Shown here: positions 8,202 through 17,035 of the stretch, piece by piece | Layout of the letters: the number at the start of each line of letters is the position of its first letter | How positions within the stretch are numbered: the stretch's first letter is position 1 | Source: Desulfotruncus arcticus DSM 17038 | GTDB taxonomy: Bacteria > Bacillota > Desulfotomaculia > Desulfotomaculales > Desulfallaceae | Direction of reading: 5' to 3' | DNA length: 64,000 nucleotides | Assembly: GCF_900113335.1 (NCBI RefSeq) | Contig: NZ_FOOX01000014.1 | Location: 1 to 64,000, forward strand | Notes under the pieces: model-generated | Seen by the model: only the letters and a program-made list of their open reading frames with translations | Told to the model about the DNA's origin: nothing | The model's database searches: none | Program-made: the position numbers and the translations under genes

Positions 8202-9380
8202 TCAGTCCACCATTTCAAAAACGCCGGCTGCGCCCATGCCGCCGCCGATGCACATGCTGACAACGCCGTAGCGCGCGTTTTGACGTTTCATTTCATAGAG
8301 CAGCTGGGTGGTCAGCTTGGCGCCTGTGCAGCCTAGCGGGTGGCCAAGCGCCACGGCTCCGCCGTTAAAGTTAATCTTGGCAGGATCAAGTTCCAGCACT
8401 TTGATACAAGCCAGAGCTTGAGCGGCAAACGCTTCGTTAAGTTCGTAGACATCTACTTGATCCTTGGTGATTCCGGCCAGTTTCAAAGCCTTGGGAATAG
8501 CTACCGAGGGGCCCATGCCCATAACCTCGGGACCGCAGCCGCCCACGGCATAGGAGCGGAATACCGCCATTGGTTTAAGTCCAAGGGATTCGGCCTTGGC
8601 ACGGCTCATAATCATAACGGCGGCTGCGCCGTCACTGGTCTGGGAGCTGTTGCCGGCTGTTACGCTGCCGCCTGCTTTAAATACAGGGCGCAGCTTGGCC
8701 AGCGTTTCCATGTTGGTTCCCGGCCTTACGCCTTCATCCGTGTCAAAAATGAAGGAACTTTCAACCAATTTACCCTTCTTGAGGGTTTTATGCACGATAT
8801 TTAAAGGAACGATTTGCTCCTTAAAACGACCTTCTGCAATTGCTCTGGCAGCTTTGGCGTGGCTGCCGACGGAAAACTCATCCTGCATTTCCCTGGTGAT
8901 GCCGTAGCGTTCGGCAACGTTTTCCGCAGTCATGCCCATGCCCATGTAGGCTTCCGGGCATATTTGCAGCAATTCAGGGTCGGGCATGGTCTTGTTGCCG
9001 CCCATGGGCACTGTGCTCATGCTCTCAACACCGCCGCAAACATAAACGTCGGCAAAGCCGGCCATAACCCGGGTGGCCCCCATGGCGATGGTTTCCACGC
9101 CGGATGAACAAAAACGGTTTACTGTGGCGCCGGAAACTTCTATCGGCAGTCCGGCTCTTAACACCAGCATGCGGCCGAAATTCATGCCTTGCTCCGCTTC
9201 GGGAAAAGCACAGCCGATTAAAACATCTTCTATTTCAACGGGATCGAGGCCGGGCGTTCTTTTTAGCAGTTCCTTTAGCACCTCGGCGCCCATGTATTCC
9301 GGGCGGGTGTTTTTCAACTTGCCCCGGGGCGCTTTACCAACTGCGGTTCGTACTGCGCTGACGATTACAGCTTCTTGCAT
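8202..9380 (-). CDS. fadA: Acetyl-CoA C-acyltransferase (3-ketoacyl-CoA thiolase)
   Basis: 392 residues, the usual thiolase length. It cleaves 3-ketoacyl-CoA with CoA. The active-site cysteine lies in NRFCSSGVETIAMG (about residue 88), the second-domain histidine in NGGAVALGHPLGCTGAK, and the C-terminal cysteine in CIGGGMGAAGVFE. The gene is only 14 bases downstream of fadN, consistent with one mRNA. Together with fadN and fadE it covers all four steps of beta-oxidation. A biosynthetic thiolase role is possible from sequence alone but is made unlikely by context. Confidence 0.9.
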   Translation of the reverse strand: MQEAVIVSAVRTAVGKAPRGKLKNTRPEYMGAEVLKELLKRTPGLDPVEIEDVLIGCAFPEAEQGMNFGRMLVLRAGLPIEVSGATVNRFCSSGVETIAMGATRVMAGFADVYVCGGVESMSTVPMGGNKTMPDPELLQICPEAYMGMGMTAENVAERYGITREMQDEFSVGSHAKAARAIAEGRFKEQIVPLNIVHKTLKKGKLVESSFIFDTDEGVRPGTNMETLAKLRPVFKAGGSVTAGNSSQTSDGAAAVMIMSRAKAESLGLKPMAVFRSYAVGGCGPEVMGMGPSVAIPKALKLAGITKDQVDVYELNEAFAAQALACIKVLELDPAKINFNGGAVALGHPLGCTGAKLTTQLLYEMKRQNARYGVVSMCIGGGMGAAGVFEMVD

Positions 9381-9394
9381 TTTCTTACCCCCCC

Positions 9395-11818
9395 TTAATT
9401 CCTCAGCGGTTTGTTATACTTAAGCATATATCTCATCCGGTCAAGGGTCTTGGGTTCTCCCAGCAGGCTTAAGAAAGCTTCACGTTCAAGATCCAGCAGA
9501 TCCTGCTCGGTTACTTCAACGCCGGGAGTTACGCCACCGCCGGTTACGATATGGGCTACTTTCTTGGCGATCTTGGCGTCGTGCTCACTTATTTGCTTGC
9601 CCCACAGCAGGGTTTGCACGCCCAGTTCGATTGCGGCGTAACCGGCATCTCCCACGGCTTTCATCTTCTTGGGCTGCAGCGGTTTAAATCCGTTGGCGGC
9701 CATCTGCAGCACCAGCCGCTTGGCGTCGCCGATAATTCTGTCGCGGTTGGGGCTGACGCTGTCGGTTGCACGCATATAACCGAACTTAATCGCTTCAGCG
9801 CCGCTGGTAGCCACCTTGGCCATGGCGATGTTTTCAAAAACGCGGTTGATCATGGGCTGGACCGAATTGACTCCGCCCACGGCTATCTGGCTCTTGGGCG
9901 GCATTAATTCCGCGGCCCTGAAAGCGAGCTCTTTACAACCGCCGCCACCCGGTACAAGGCCCACGCCAACTTCAACCAGGCCCATATAGGTTTCGCCGGC
10001 GGCGTTAACCTTATGGGAATGCAGGCAAACTTCGCAGCCGCCGCCGACAGTCATGCCGTGTGGTGCGGCGACAACCGGCTTCTTGCAGTATTTAAGGCGC
10101 ATATTGGCCTTTTGGAACTCGTCTACCATGATGTCCAGTTCATCAAATTCGTCGTCTTCCGCTTCCATCAGGATCAGGAACAGGTTGGCGCCCACGGAGA
10201 AATGCTGCCCGTAGTTGCCGATAACCATGCCTTCATAATTTTGTTCAATTTCTTTAACGGCAAAATTCATAATGTTGACAATATCGTCACCGATAGAATT
10301 GGCCTTGCTGTGAAATTCCAGGCAGACCACGCCGTCGCCGATGTCAATCAGGCTGGCGCCGCTGTTGGATTTGATGACTTTATTTTGCTCTTTAAGCGGG
10401 GTCAGGAAAATAACGCCTTCAGGAATACGCTCCCGGTTGACTTCACTGGTGTTTTGATCAAAGTAGTAGCGCACACCTTCTTTCTGCTCATAAAAGGCGG
10501 TGCGGCCGGAAGCCAGCAGATTTTCCACCACTTTGGGCACATCGCCGCCTTCCGCCTTAATGCGGTCGGCTACTTCTTTAACACCCAATAAATCCCAGGC
10601 TTCAAACGGGCCGAAATCCCAGTTGAAGCCCCACTTCATAGCGTCGTCTATGGATTGGATATCGTCGGCAATTTCACCCAGCAGGCTGGCGGCATAAACC
10701 AGGGCATCCCTGGTAACTGACCAGGCGAATTCCGCAGCTTTATCCTTGCCGGATAACAGGGCCTTCATTTGCTTGGCGGGCTTGCCGGCTTGCTTGGCAG
10801 CTTCCAGTGAAGCAAATTTGGGCTTGGCCTTGGGCCTGTATTCCATAGTATTGTAATCAAGAACCAGGACTTCCCGGCCCTTTTCGGTTTTTACCTTTTT
10901 ATAAAAACCTTGTTTGGTTTTATCGCCCAGCCACTTGTTTTCCAACATTTTCTGCAGGAACGCCGGGGGTTCAAAGACGGCTTTTTCTTTGGGATCGGTG
11001 GCTACGTCATAAACGTTTTTGGCCACGTGCAGCATAACGTCCAGCCCTACCATGTCCAACGTGCGGAAGGATGCGCTCTTGGGCCTGCCCATCACGCGCC
11101 CGGTCAGTGCATCTACTTCATCAACGCCCAGGCCATATTCCATCATGCCTTTGACGGTGGCGCACATACCGTAAACGCCGATGCGGTTGGCAATAAAGTT
11201 GGGCGTATCTTTACAAATAACAACGCCCTTGCCCAGAACCCTTTCGCCAAAGTCACGCATGAATTCCATAATTTCCGGCTGGGTTTCGCTGCAGGGGATA
11301 AGTTCAAGCAGTTTCATGTAGCGGGGCGGGTTAAAGAAGTGAGCGCCCAGGAAGTGCTGTTTGAATTCCTGTGACAAACCTTCACACATACTGTTGATGG
11401 ATATGCCTGAAGTGTTTGAGGCTACAATAGATCCAGGCTTGCGGAATGTTTCGACTTTTTTGAATAAGCTTTGTTTGATATCCAGTCTTTCTACAACAAC
11501 TTCAATAATCCAGTCGCACTCGGCTAATACGTTCATGTTGTCTTCAAAGTTGCCCGGTGTTAACAGTGCGGCGTTTTCCGGCACGTAGAACGCTGCCGGC
11601 CTGGATTTAAGCAGCGCCTGAATGCTGTTTGTGGCAAATTTGTTTCTAACTTGCGGGCTTTCCAGGGTTAAACCCTTTTTTTCCTCATCAGGAGTCAGCT
11701 GGTTTGGAATAATGTCCAGCAGGTAGGTGGGGATGCCCACGTTGGCCAGGTGTGCGGCAATGGTTGCACCCATTACGCCTGCGCCAAGTACAGCGGCCTT
11801 GTTGATGCTGCGCTTCAT
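9395..11818 (-). CDS. fadN: 3-hydroxyacyl-CoA dehydrogenase / enoyl-CoA hydratase, FadN-type
   Basis: 807 residues. The N-terminal half is an NAD-dependent 3-hydroxyacyl-CoA dehydrogenase (GAGVMGATIAAHLANVG at residue 11, then NTSGISINSM and HFFNPPRYMKLLELIP). The C-terminal 330 residues are a crotonase domain (SIGDDIVNIMNFAVKEIEQN, then PHGMTVGGGCEVCLHS and GLVEVGVGLVPGGGGCKELA). The dehydrogenase-first order matches Bacillus FadN rather than Gram-negative FadB. AAAGGAGG precedes the ATG. It is the first gene of the fad run and has the palindromic operator about 110 bases upstream. Confidence 0.92.
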   Translation of the reverse strand: MKRSINKAAVLGAGVMGATIAAHLANVGIPTYLLDIIPNQLTPDEEKKGLTLESPQVRNKFATNSIQALLKSRPAAFYVPENAALLTPGNFEDNMNVLAECDWIIEVVVERLDIKQSLFKKVETFRKPGSIVASNTSGISINSMCEGLSQEFKQHFLGAHFFNPPRYMKLLELIPCSETQPEIMEFMRDFGERVLGKGVVICKDTPNFIANRIGVYGMCATVKGMMEYGLGVDEVDALTGRVMGRPKSASFRTLDMVGLDVMLHVAKNVYDVATDPKEKAVFEPPAFLQKMLENKWLGDKTKQGFYKKVKTEKGREVLVLDYNTMEYRPKAKPKFASLEAAKQAGKPAKQMKALLSGKDKAAEFAWSVTRDALVYAASLLGEIADDIQSIDDAMKWGFNWDFGPFEAWDLLGVKEVADRIKAEGGDVPKVVENLLASGRTAFYEQKEGVRYYFDQNTSEVNRERIPEGVIFLTPLKEQNKVIKSNSGASLIDIGDGVVCLEFHSKANSIGDDIVNIMNFAVKEIEQNYEGMVIGNYGQHFSVGANLFLILMEAEDDEFDELDIMVDEFQKANMRLKYCKKPVVAAPHGMTVGGGCEVCLHSHKVNAAGETYMGLVEVGVGLVPGGGGCKELAFRAAELMPPKSQIAVGGVNSVQPMINRVFENIAMAKVATSGAEAIKFGYMRATDSVSPNRDRIIGDAKRLVLQMAANGFKPLQPKKMKAVGDAGYAAIELGVQTLLWGKQISEHDAKIAKKVAHIVTGGGVTPGVEVTEQDLLDLEREAFLSLLGEPKTLDRMRYMLKYNKPLRN

Positions 11819-11927
11819 CTTCCGGTTCCTCCTTTTACTGCAAAATTTGCTTACTAACTATTTCCCCTATGTATGAGCGGGGTTTACCGGGAAAAGGGTA
11901 TGATACCCCAAATCCTGTCAAAGTTAA

Positions 11928-11955
11928 TGACTGAACGTTCAGTCAGTTAAGTATA
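11928..11955 (-). promoter_or_regulatory. Probable FadR operator and promoter of the fad cluster
   Basis: TGACTGAACGTTCAGTCA (11928-11945) is a perfect 18-bp palindrome of the same layout as the Bacillus FadR box. A minus-strand TATACT (11955-11950) lies just upstream, so the palindrome would cover the transcription start and block initiation when bound. The upstream DNA to 12170 is AT-rich, includes a short direct repeat (TTTACACTTTAC), and shows no gene. Confidence 0.7.
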
Positions 11956-12170
11956 AGATATTGTATTCTTGGGTAAAAATCAATAGGATGGTTTGTTGGT
12001 GATTAACCGCTCAACTCGCTGAAGAACCATTCATAAAGAAAAACGACCGTTAAGGGTTGAAAAATAACATTTGGGGGTTATCCAGAATTTTTTAATACTT
12101 TACACTTTACTTTACACTTTGGGAATTCGATCCGCCAAATATATGGCCGGAATAGAGGAAAAAAGTATAA

Positions 12171-12210
12171 AAAAGCGTGCGCTAAGGGAACTGATTTAGC
12201 ACGCTTTTTT
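12171..12210. terminator. Rho-independent terminator after the FlhB-like gene
   Basis: A run of A, a GCGTGCGCTAA/TTAGCACGC stem with a small bulge, and a run of six or more T residues make a terminator usable in both directions. It lies directly downstream of the minus-strand pair ending at 12213. Confidence 0.75.
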
Positions 12211-12212
12211 TA

Positions 12213-12518
12213 CTAATAGTGCGTTGGGGGGGATTTTTGGTCTATTTGAGCTACAAATACCAGTATTTGGGCTACCGCATCGTATAATTCAGGGGGGATT
12301 TGTGTATCAAATCCCAGCTTATAGAGAGTTTCGGCCAGGGTTGCGTCAACGTAAACGGGTATACCGTGCTCGTCGGCCAATTTACGGATAGCCTCGGCAA
12401 GCTCTCCCCGTCCTGCGGCTGTAACACGGGGCACGTCTTCCTGATTCGGGTCATAACGCAGGGCGGCGGCATAACCCCTTAAATCGGGTGTTTTGGCATC
12501 AGATTTTTTTGGGTTCAT
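12213..12518 (-). CDS. FlhB C-terminal-domain-like protein (YlqH type)
   Basis: 101 residues corresponding to the cytoplasmic tail of FlhB/YscU, the substrate-specificity switch of flagellar and type III export. It has YAAALRYDPNQEDVPRVTAAG in place of the usual xAVALxYxPxxxxAPxVVAKG, and the tail helix LAEAIRKLADEHGIPVYVDA. The autocleavage motif NPTH is absent because the protein begins after it. Small stand-alone versions like this (ylqH) occur in many Firmicutes, next to a FliK-like gene as here. Precise function is unknown. It is likely soluble. Confidence 0.8.
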   Translation of the reverse strand: MNPKKSDAKTPDLRGYAAALRYDPNQEDVPRVTAAGRGELAEAIRKLADEHGIPVYVDATLAETLYKLGFDTQIPPELYDAVAQILVFVAQIDQKSPPTHY

Positions 12519-12534
12519 AATCCGTTACCCCATC

Positions 12535-13110
12535 TCAAACTTTTTGATCCAGCATGACCGGGTTTTTAAGGCCCGACATCAGCTGCTTTATTTGAGGGTC
12601 TAGAACGGTACAGCGGAAGATCACTTGCTTAAAGCCGGTTTTCTGCACCTGTTCTTTTAATTCGCCGGAGTGTGCCGCTAAACGTGCGGCAAACTGCTCG
12701 CTTTCGGCATGACAGGCAATGTTAATGGCATCTTCTTTGACAGTTAAATAGAAAAACAGACTGCCCATGCTATGGGTGGATAAGCTGAAAACAACGCCTG
12801 ATTCCTCTGCTGCTGCATTTTGCTCTTTTTTTTGTTCACCTTGCTTCCTTAATACGTAAAACTGGGTTTCAGGATAGAGAGGGGTTTTGAGCGGCAGCGG
12901 AAGCAAAAGGGGGTCGCTGGCTTCGTGTCCCCGCGCATGCTGCGCGGGCGCCTCTTGCGCTGTTCCTTTGGTTAAAACTTCTGCGGCTTTGGCTGTCTCT
13001 TTAGCCGCAAGTAATTCCCGCGCAATCTGACCTTGTTTTTGGTCTTGCTGTTCGCTTAAAATAATGTTTAACAGTATCGGGATGACACCGGAAATCTGCA
13101 TAACCAACAC
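12535..13110 (-). CDS. FliK-like protein (hook-length-control C-terminal domain, YlqG type)
   Basis: 191 residues. The C-terminal 100 residues (about 88-185) carry the FliK-type pattern of a short beta domain followed by a helix: THSMGSLFFYLTVKEDAINI, then ESEQFAARLAAHSGELKEQV. The N-terminal half is low-complexity and rich in A, Q and E. It lies 16 bases upstream of the FlhB-like gene, and the two recur together in Firmicutes, suggesting a functional pair modelled on FliK-FlhB. No other flagellar genes are near, so a direct flagellar role is not shown. Confidence 0.65.
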   Translation of the reverse strand: MLVMQISGVIPILLNIILSEQQDQKQGQIARELLAAKETAKAAEVLTKGTAQEAPAQHARGHEASDPLLLPLPLKTPLYPETQFYVLRKQGEQKKEQNAAAEESGVVFSLSTHSMGSLFFYLTVKEDAINIACHAESEQFAARLAAHSGELKEQVQKTGFKQVIFRCTVLDPQIKQLMSGLKNPVMLDQKV

Positions 13111-13190
13111 CCCGCCGGACTTTATAATCTAAAACCATTGTATCACATTAAAAATCTAAATAAATTTTTAATTAAAGGAGGGTTTAAATA

Positions 13191-14189
13191 ATGAAATTTG
13201 AACGTTTAATATCAGTCGTTGACTCTCATACGGCAGGTGAGCCGACCAGGGTAATAGTTGGCGGCATTCCTTATATACCGGGTCATACGATAACTGAAAA
13301 AAAAATTTACCTGGAACAAAATTTAGATTACATCAGAACTGCTTTAATGCATGAGCCCAGAGGTCATAGTGATATGTTCGGCTCGATATTAACTGCGCCT
13401 GGCGATCCCCGGGCAGATATGGGAATAATTTTTATGGATACCGGCGGTTACTTGAATATGTGTGGCCACGGGACCATCGGTGCAGTTACGATAATGATCG
13501 AAACCGGAATGTTGAAGGTAGTTGAACCCGTTACCCGGGTTGTTCTGGATACTCCCGCCGGCCTGGTTACCGCCCGGGCCCAAGTTGAGGACGGAGCTGT
13601 CCGTGAAGTAACTTTTGAAAATGTGCCGGCTTTTTTGTTTGAAAGCGGCGTCGTTGAGGTTGGAGGAAAGAACATTCCCGTTGACGTTGCCTTTGGCGGC
13701 AACTTTTTTGCGATAGTTAATGCAGCTGATTTAGGACTTCGGGTTTGCCCCGAGCAGGTAAAAGAGCTAAAAGAAATCGGTATGGAAATCCTCAAAGAGG
13801 TTAACCGGAAACTGACCGTGCAGCATCCAATTTTTACCCATATCAATAAAATTGATTTAGTGGAAATTTGCGATAAACCATCAGTGGCCGGAGCCAATAT
13901 TAAAAATGTAGTCATATTTGGCAAGAACCAAGTGGACAGATCTCCTTGTGGCACGGGCACCTGCGCCAAGCTGGCCACCCTGATAGCCAAAGGTCAACTG
14001 CAGATTAATGAGGAATTAGTTAACGAAAGCATACTGGGCACTACATTTAAGGGCAAAGCCTTAAAAGCGGCGCAAATAGGCGCTTATCAGGGGATTATCC
14101 CGCAAATTACCGGAAGCGCTTATATAACGGGGTTGAATAACTTTGTCATAAACAAAAATGATCCTCTTAAATATGGCTTCCTATTATAG
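13191..14189 (+). CDS. Proline racemase / hydroxyproline epimerase family protein
   Basis: 332 residues, typical length. Both catalytic cysteines are present: Cys91 in NMCGHGTIGA and Cys253 in DRSPCGTGTCA, so it should act as a racemase or epimerase by two-base proton transfer rather than as the dehydratase variants that lose one cysteine. AAAGGAGG precedes the ATG by 10 bases. It is the first plus-strand gene of the carboxylate region and is followed by a permease with its own promoter and terminator. Proline, 4-hydroxyproline or another alpha-substituted acid are possible substrates. Confidence 0.85.
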   Translation: MKFERLISVVDSHTAGEPTRVIVGGIPYIPGHTITEKKIYLEQNLDYIRTALMHEPRGHSDMFGSILTAPGDPRADMGIIFMDTGGYLNMCGHGTIGAVTIMIETGMLKVVEPVTRVVLDTPAGLVTARAQVEDGAVREVTFENVPAFLFESGVVEVGGKNIPVDVAFGGNFFAIVNAADLGLRVCPEQVKELKEIGMEILKEVNRKLTVQHPIFTHINKIDLVEICDKPSVAGANIKNVVIFGKNQVDRSPCGTGTCAKLATLIAKGQLQINEELVNESILGTTFKGKALKAAQIGAYQGIIPQITGSAYITGLNNFVINKNDPLKYGFLL

Positions 14190-14207
14190 TGAACAAAAAA
14201 AATTCTA

Positions 14208-14236
14208 TTGACATAGTTATAACAAAGTGGTAACAT
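14208..14236 (+). promoter_or_regulatory. Strong sigma-70-type promoter of the DUF401-like permease
   Basis: TTGACA at 14208-14213, a 17-base spacer and TAACAT at 14231-14236. The predicted start lies about 60 bases ahead of a terminator hairpin, which makes the leader a candidate attenuator. Confidence 0.7.
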
Positions 14237-14308
14237 TCACCTAAAATATAGCTTAATACTGAGCCTTTTAACAGTATTAGTGTTAGCACACTATACAAAA
14301 GTTAGAGG

Positions 14309-14341
14309 AAGCCAGTAGAGTTAACTCTACTGGCTTTTTGT
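14309..14341 (+). terminator. Terminator in the leader of the permease gene
   Basis: AAGCCAGTAGAGTT and AACTCTACTGGCTT are perfect complements and are followed by TTTTTG. The hairpin lies between promoter 14208-14236 and the ATG at 14390. An earlier hairpin (AATACTG...CAGTATT, about 14252-14280) precedes it. It could instead terminate the racemase transcript, but its place between a good promoter and the next gene suggests attenuation. Confidence 0.7.
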
Positions 14342-14389
14342 AGTTCTGACCAGTTCATTAAAAATAATATTGGATTGAAAGGGCAGGTA

Positions 14390-15637
14390 ATGTTACCGTT
14401 AATTAAAATCTCGTTAGTTTTTTTACTTATAATTACCTTGTTGAGACAGAAGCTCCACACTGGTTTGGTCATGTTGGTTTCCACCTGTGCGTTGGGCTTG
14501 ATCTTTAACATGCAACCGCTTCCCCTTCTCAATTCAGTTGTTAAATCCTTAATTGATCCACTGACTGTTATGCTAATCATTGTTTTAACTTTGATTATGG
14601 TTATGGAATCTGTAATGAGACAGACGGGTATGTTAGATGCCATGACCAGGTCATTGACCGAATTGCCTTTAAATCAAAATTTACTTGTTGCTGCCATCCC
14701 TGCTATAATCGGACTTTTACCATCTGCGGGTGGAGCCAGGTTCTCTGCGCCGCTTGTGGCCCAAGCAACCATATATAGTGAATACTCAACAGAAGATAAA
14801 GTTCTAATCAATTATTGGTTCCGTCATATCTGGGAATATTCTTTACCACTGTACCCAGGCTTGATTTTAGCAGCACATATTTCGGGTATAGCTCTTAATA
14901 AGCTGATTTTTTATCAATGGCCAATATCCTTGTTGTGGGCGATAATAGGATATGTGTTTATATTTAAGTTAAAAATAAGGAAAAATAAAGAAGATTACTA
15001 TGTAGCCTCTACTTGCAACCAAGAAGATGGGACAAGTAAAAGTGTGTTTCTTAAGGTATCGCTTAGAAATCTCCTTTACAATACATGGCCACTTTGGAGT
15101 TCAGTGGTGTTGGTTTTGGCCAACATTCCTATAATATGGGCTTTAACCATAGTTTCTATTGCCCTAATTGTTGAAAAACGTTATCAGCCTATATCTGTTT
15201 GGTTGGCATTAAAAGAGCCCATAACCTTAAAAATAGCTTTATTAATATGGGGAACCATGGCATTCAAGGAGATTTTAAAATCTTCGGAAGCTGTAACTCA
15301 AATAAGCAACTCAATCGCCGACTTGGGCATTCCGTTGGTTTTAATAGTAGTCATACTACCAATGATTACCGGAATTTTGACAGGGCTGGTACAGGTTTGT
15401 ATAGGGATTTCGTTTCCTTTACTAATATCAATTATTGAACCCTCAGTAGGTTTCGTCATGCTGGCGTATGTATCCGGGGTTATTGGTGTGATGATGTCGC
15501 CTATCCACCTATGTTTTATACTAACTGTTGAATATTTTGGATCAAATTTTATAAAATCTTATAAACCGTTACTGTTACCTAGTGGGTTAATTATTATTTT
15601 TACTTTTGGAATATACAAAGTTATCAATCTTTATTAA
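14390..15637 (+). CDS. Multi-span permease, DUF401-like
   Basis: 415 residues from the ATG at 14390, with about ten hydrophobic segments. The sequence GLLPSAGGARFSAPLVAQAT in the first half and a second long-loop half fit the DUF401 family, which belongs to the ion-transporter superfamily of anion permeases. A TTG at 14375 would add five residues but has no better ribosome site. It probably imports an organic anion. Its position between the racemase and the TRAP transporter suggests a related substrate. Specificity cannot be read from sequence. Confidence 0.65.
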   Translation: MLPLIKISLVFLLIITLLRQKLHTGLVMLVSTCALGLIFNMQPLPLLNSVVKSLIDPLTVMLIIVLTLIMVMESVMRQTGMLDAMTRSLTELPLNQNLLVAAIPAIIGLLPSAGGARFSAPLVAQATIYSEYSTEDKVLINYWFRHIWEYSLPLYPGLILAAHISGIALNKLIFYQWPISLLWAIIGYVFIFKLKIRKNKEDYYVASTCNQEDGTSKSVFLKVSLRNLLYNTWPLWSSVVLVLANIPIIWALTIVSIALIVEKRYQPISVWLALKEPITLKIALLIWGTMAFKEILKSSEAVTQISNSIADLGIPLVLIVVILPMITGILTGLVQVCIGISFPLLISIIEPSVGFVMLAYVSGVIGVMMSPIHLCFILTVEYFGSNFIKSYKPLLLPSGLIIIFTFGIYKVINLY

Positions 15638-15720
15638 ATATTTTTTAAATTTAAATTTTCAAAATAAAACAATTAGGAGGAATTAGGGTTTTTTTGTAGA
15701 ATTAACCGCTTAAGTTAAAT

Positions 15721-15842
15721 GAATCTTCGCTTTAAAGGGCGATTCAACTGCAATATCTGCAATCATTCGAGTACGATCGGATGGTACGAGTGGGTAAGTA
15801 ACCGGTTGAAAGCGTAAAGCTTTTTATTAGGTTGCTTTTTTT
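15721..15842 (+). promoter_or_regulatory. Structured leader with terminator before the TRAP operon; candidate riboswitch A
   Basis: The leader begins with a GAATC...GATTC hairpin, continues with CTGCAATATC (15748), TTCGAGTACGATCGG (15766) folded into CATTCG/CGAGTG, then TGGGTAAG (15791), and ends in AAGTAACC...GGTTGCTT with a T-run (15796-15842). The TGGGTAAG block overlaps the terminator arm, as in transcription-controlling riboswitches. The same blocks, in the same order and at nearly the same spacing, recur at 18905-19001. Confidence 0.6.
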
Positions 15843-15923
15843 ATTTATCCATAAGGAGGTGAGACCCTTTAATATTGCGGAATAAATAGTAATTTAACGG
15901 TTATTTTAAAAGGGGGTAATATT

Positions 15924-16949
15924 ATGAGAAAATTTCGATTTTTGCTTATTGGCTTAGGATTATTTATTAGTCTAATAATGGCGGGTTGTGGAGGAAAACA
16001 GGAGGCATCTTCAAGTGACAAGGCCGTTGCTCCGGAAAAAATTGTTGCCAAGTTCAGCCATGTCACTGCAACTGGTACACCTAAAGGGCTGGCGGCAGAA
16101 AAATTTGCTGATTTGGTAAAAGAAAAAACAAATGGTCAAGTTGAAATTGAGGTTTTTCCATCGGGTCAATTATTTGGCGATAAGGATGAATTTGAAGCAT
16201 TACAGGCCAATAACGTGCAATTCATTGCACCGTCGGCAGGCAAATTAATTAGTTTTGACCCGCGTTTCCAGATTGGTGATATGCCTTTCCTTTTTAAGAA
16301 TAACCAGGGCGCGTCCAAGTTTTGGGATAGTGAAAAAGGCCAAGAGCTTTTGCAAAGCCTGGAAAGTCAGGGAATGATAGGGCTTACTGCTTGGCCCAAC
16401 GGTATGAGACAAATAATGAACAGCAAAAAAGAAATAAAAAGTCCTGAGGATTTAAAAGGCCTTAAATTTAGAATTCCGGCCGGTGGTGTTTTGGTTGATA
16501 TTTTCCAAACACTGGGCGCCGGGACTTCAAGCATCGCTTTTAGTGAAGTATATCCGGCCTTGCAACAAAAAGTTGTTGATGGTACAATTGCGTCTTTTGA
16601 CAACATTGAAAATGAAAAGTATGAAGAGGTTTTAAAATACCTTACCATTGCCAATATGAACAGCTTAGCTTATGTAGTCATTGTTAATAAGGAATTTTGG
16701 GACGGCCTCCCTGCCGATACAAGAGAAATAGTTAAGGAATGTATGACGGAGGCAACTGCTTACGAACGGGAACTGGCTGATCAACTGGATGAAGAAAGTT
16801 TGGCCAAGCTGAAACAAAAAATTAACGTATACGAGTTAACGGAGCAAGACCACCAAGCATTTGTTAAATCAATGGAGCCTGTATGGGCCAAATATGAATC
16901 AGTTGTTGGGAAAGACCTCATTGATGCGGTTGTAGAACTTAACCGGTAG
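15924..16949 (+). CDS. dctP: TRAP transporter solute-binding lipoprotein, DctP type
   Basis: 341 residues. Signal peptide with lipobox SLIMAGC (Cys at about 21), so it is anchored outside the membrane. The mature part carries the DctP pattern: FSHVTATGTPKGLAAEKFAD, LVKEKTNGQVEIEVFPSGQL, and the arginine-containing LKGLKFRIPAGGVL, whose Arg normally salt-bridges the carboxylate of the ligand. AAAGGGGG lies upstream of the ATG. DctQ and DctM follow. The bound acid is most likely the substrate of the operon starting at 19037, possibly a tricarboxylate. Confidence 0.9.
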   Translation: MRKFRFLLIGLGLFISLIMAGCGGKQEASSSDKAVAPEKIVAKFSHVTATGTPKGLAAEKFADLVKEKTNGQVEIEVFPSGQLFGDKDEFEALQANNVQFIAPSAGKLISFDPRFQIGDMPFLFKNNQGASKFWDSEKGQELLQSLESQGMIGLTAWPNGMRQIMNSKKEIKSPEDLKGLKFRIPAGGVLVDIFQTLGAGTSSIAFSEVYPALQQKVVDGTIASFDNIENEKYEEVLKYLTIANMNSLAYVVIVNKEFWDGLPADTREIVKECMTEATAYERELADQLDEESLAKLKQKINVYELTEQDHQAFVKSMEPVWAKYESVVGKDLIDAVVELNR

Positions 16950-17035
16950 ATGAATAAAAAAAGGTTTAGGGAATTGGGTACAACCTGTAAAAAAGTATAC
17001 CCGAATATCCTTATATATCAAGAAAGGGGAAAAAG

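Noticed and set aside
14341-14355. A fifth GntR box near TCTGACCAG before the DUF401-like permease
   Set aside because: Only one half-site is present and the left TGGT arm is missing.
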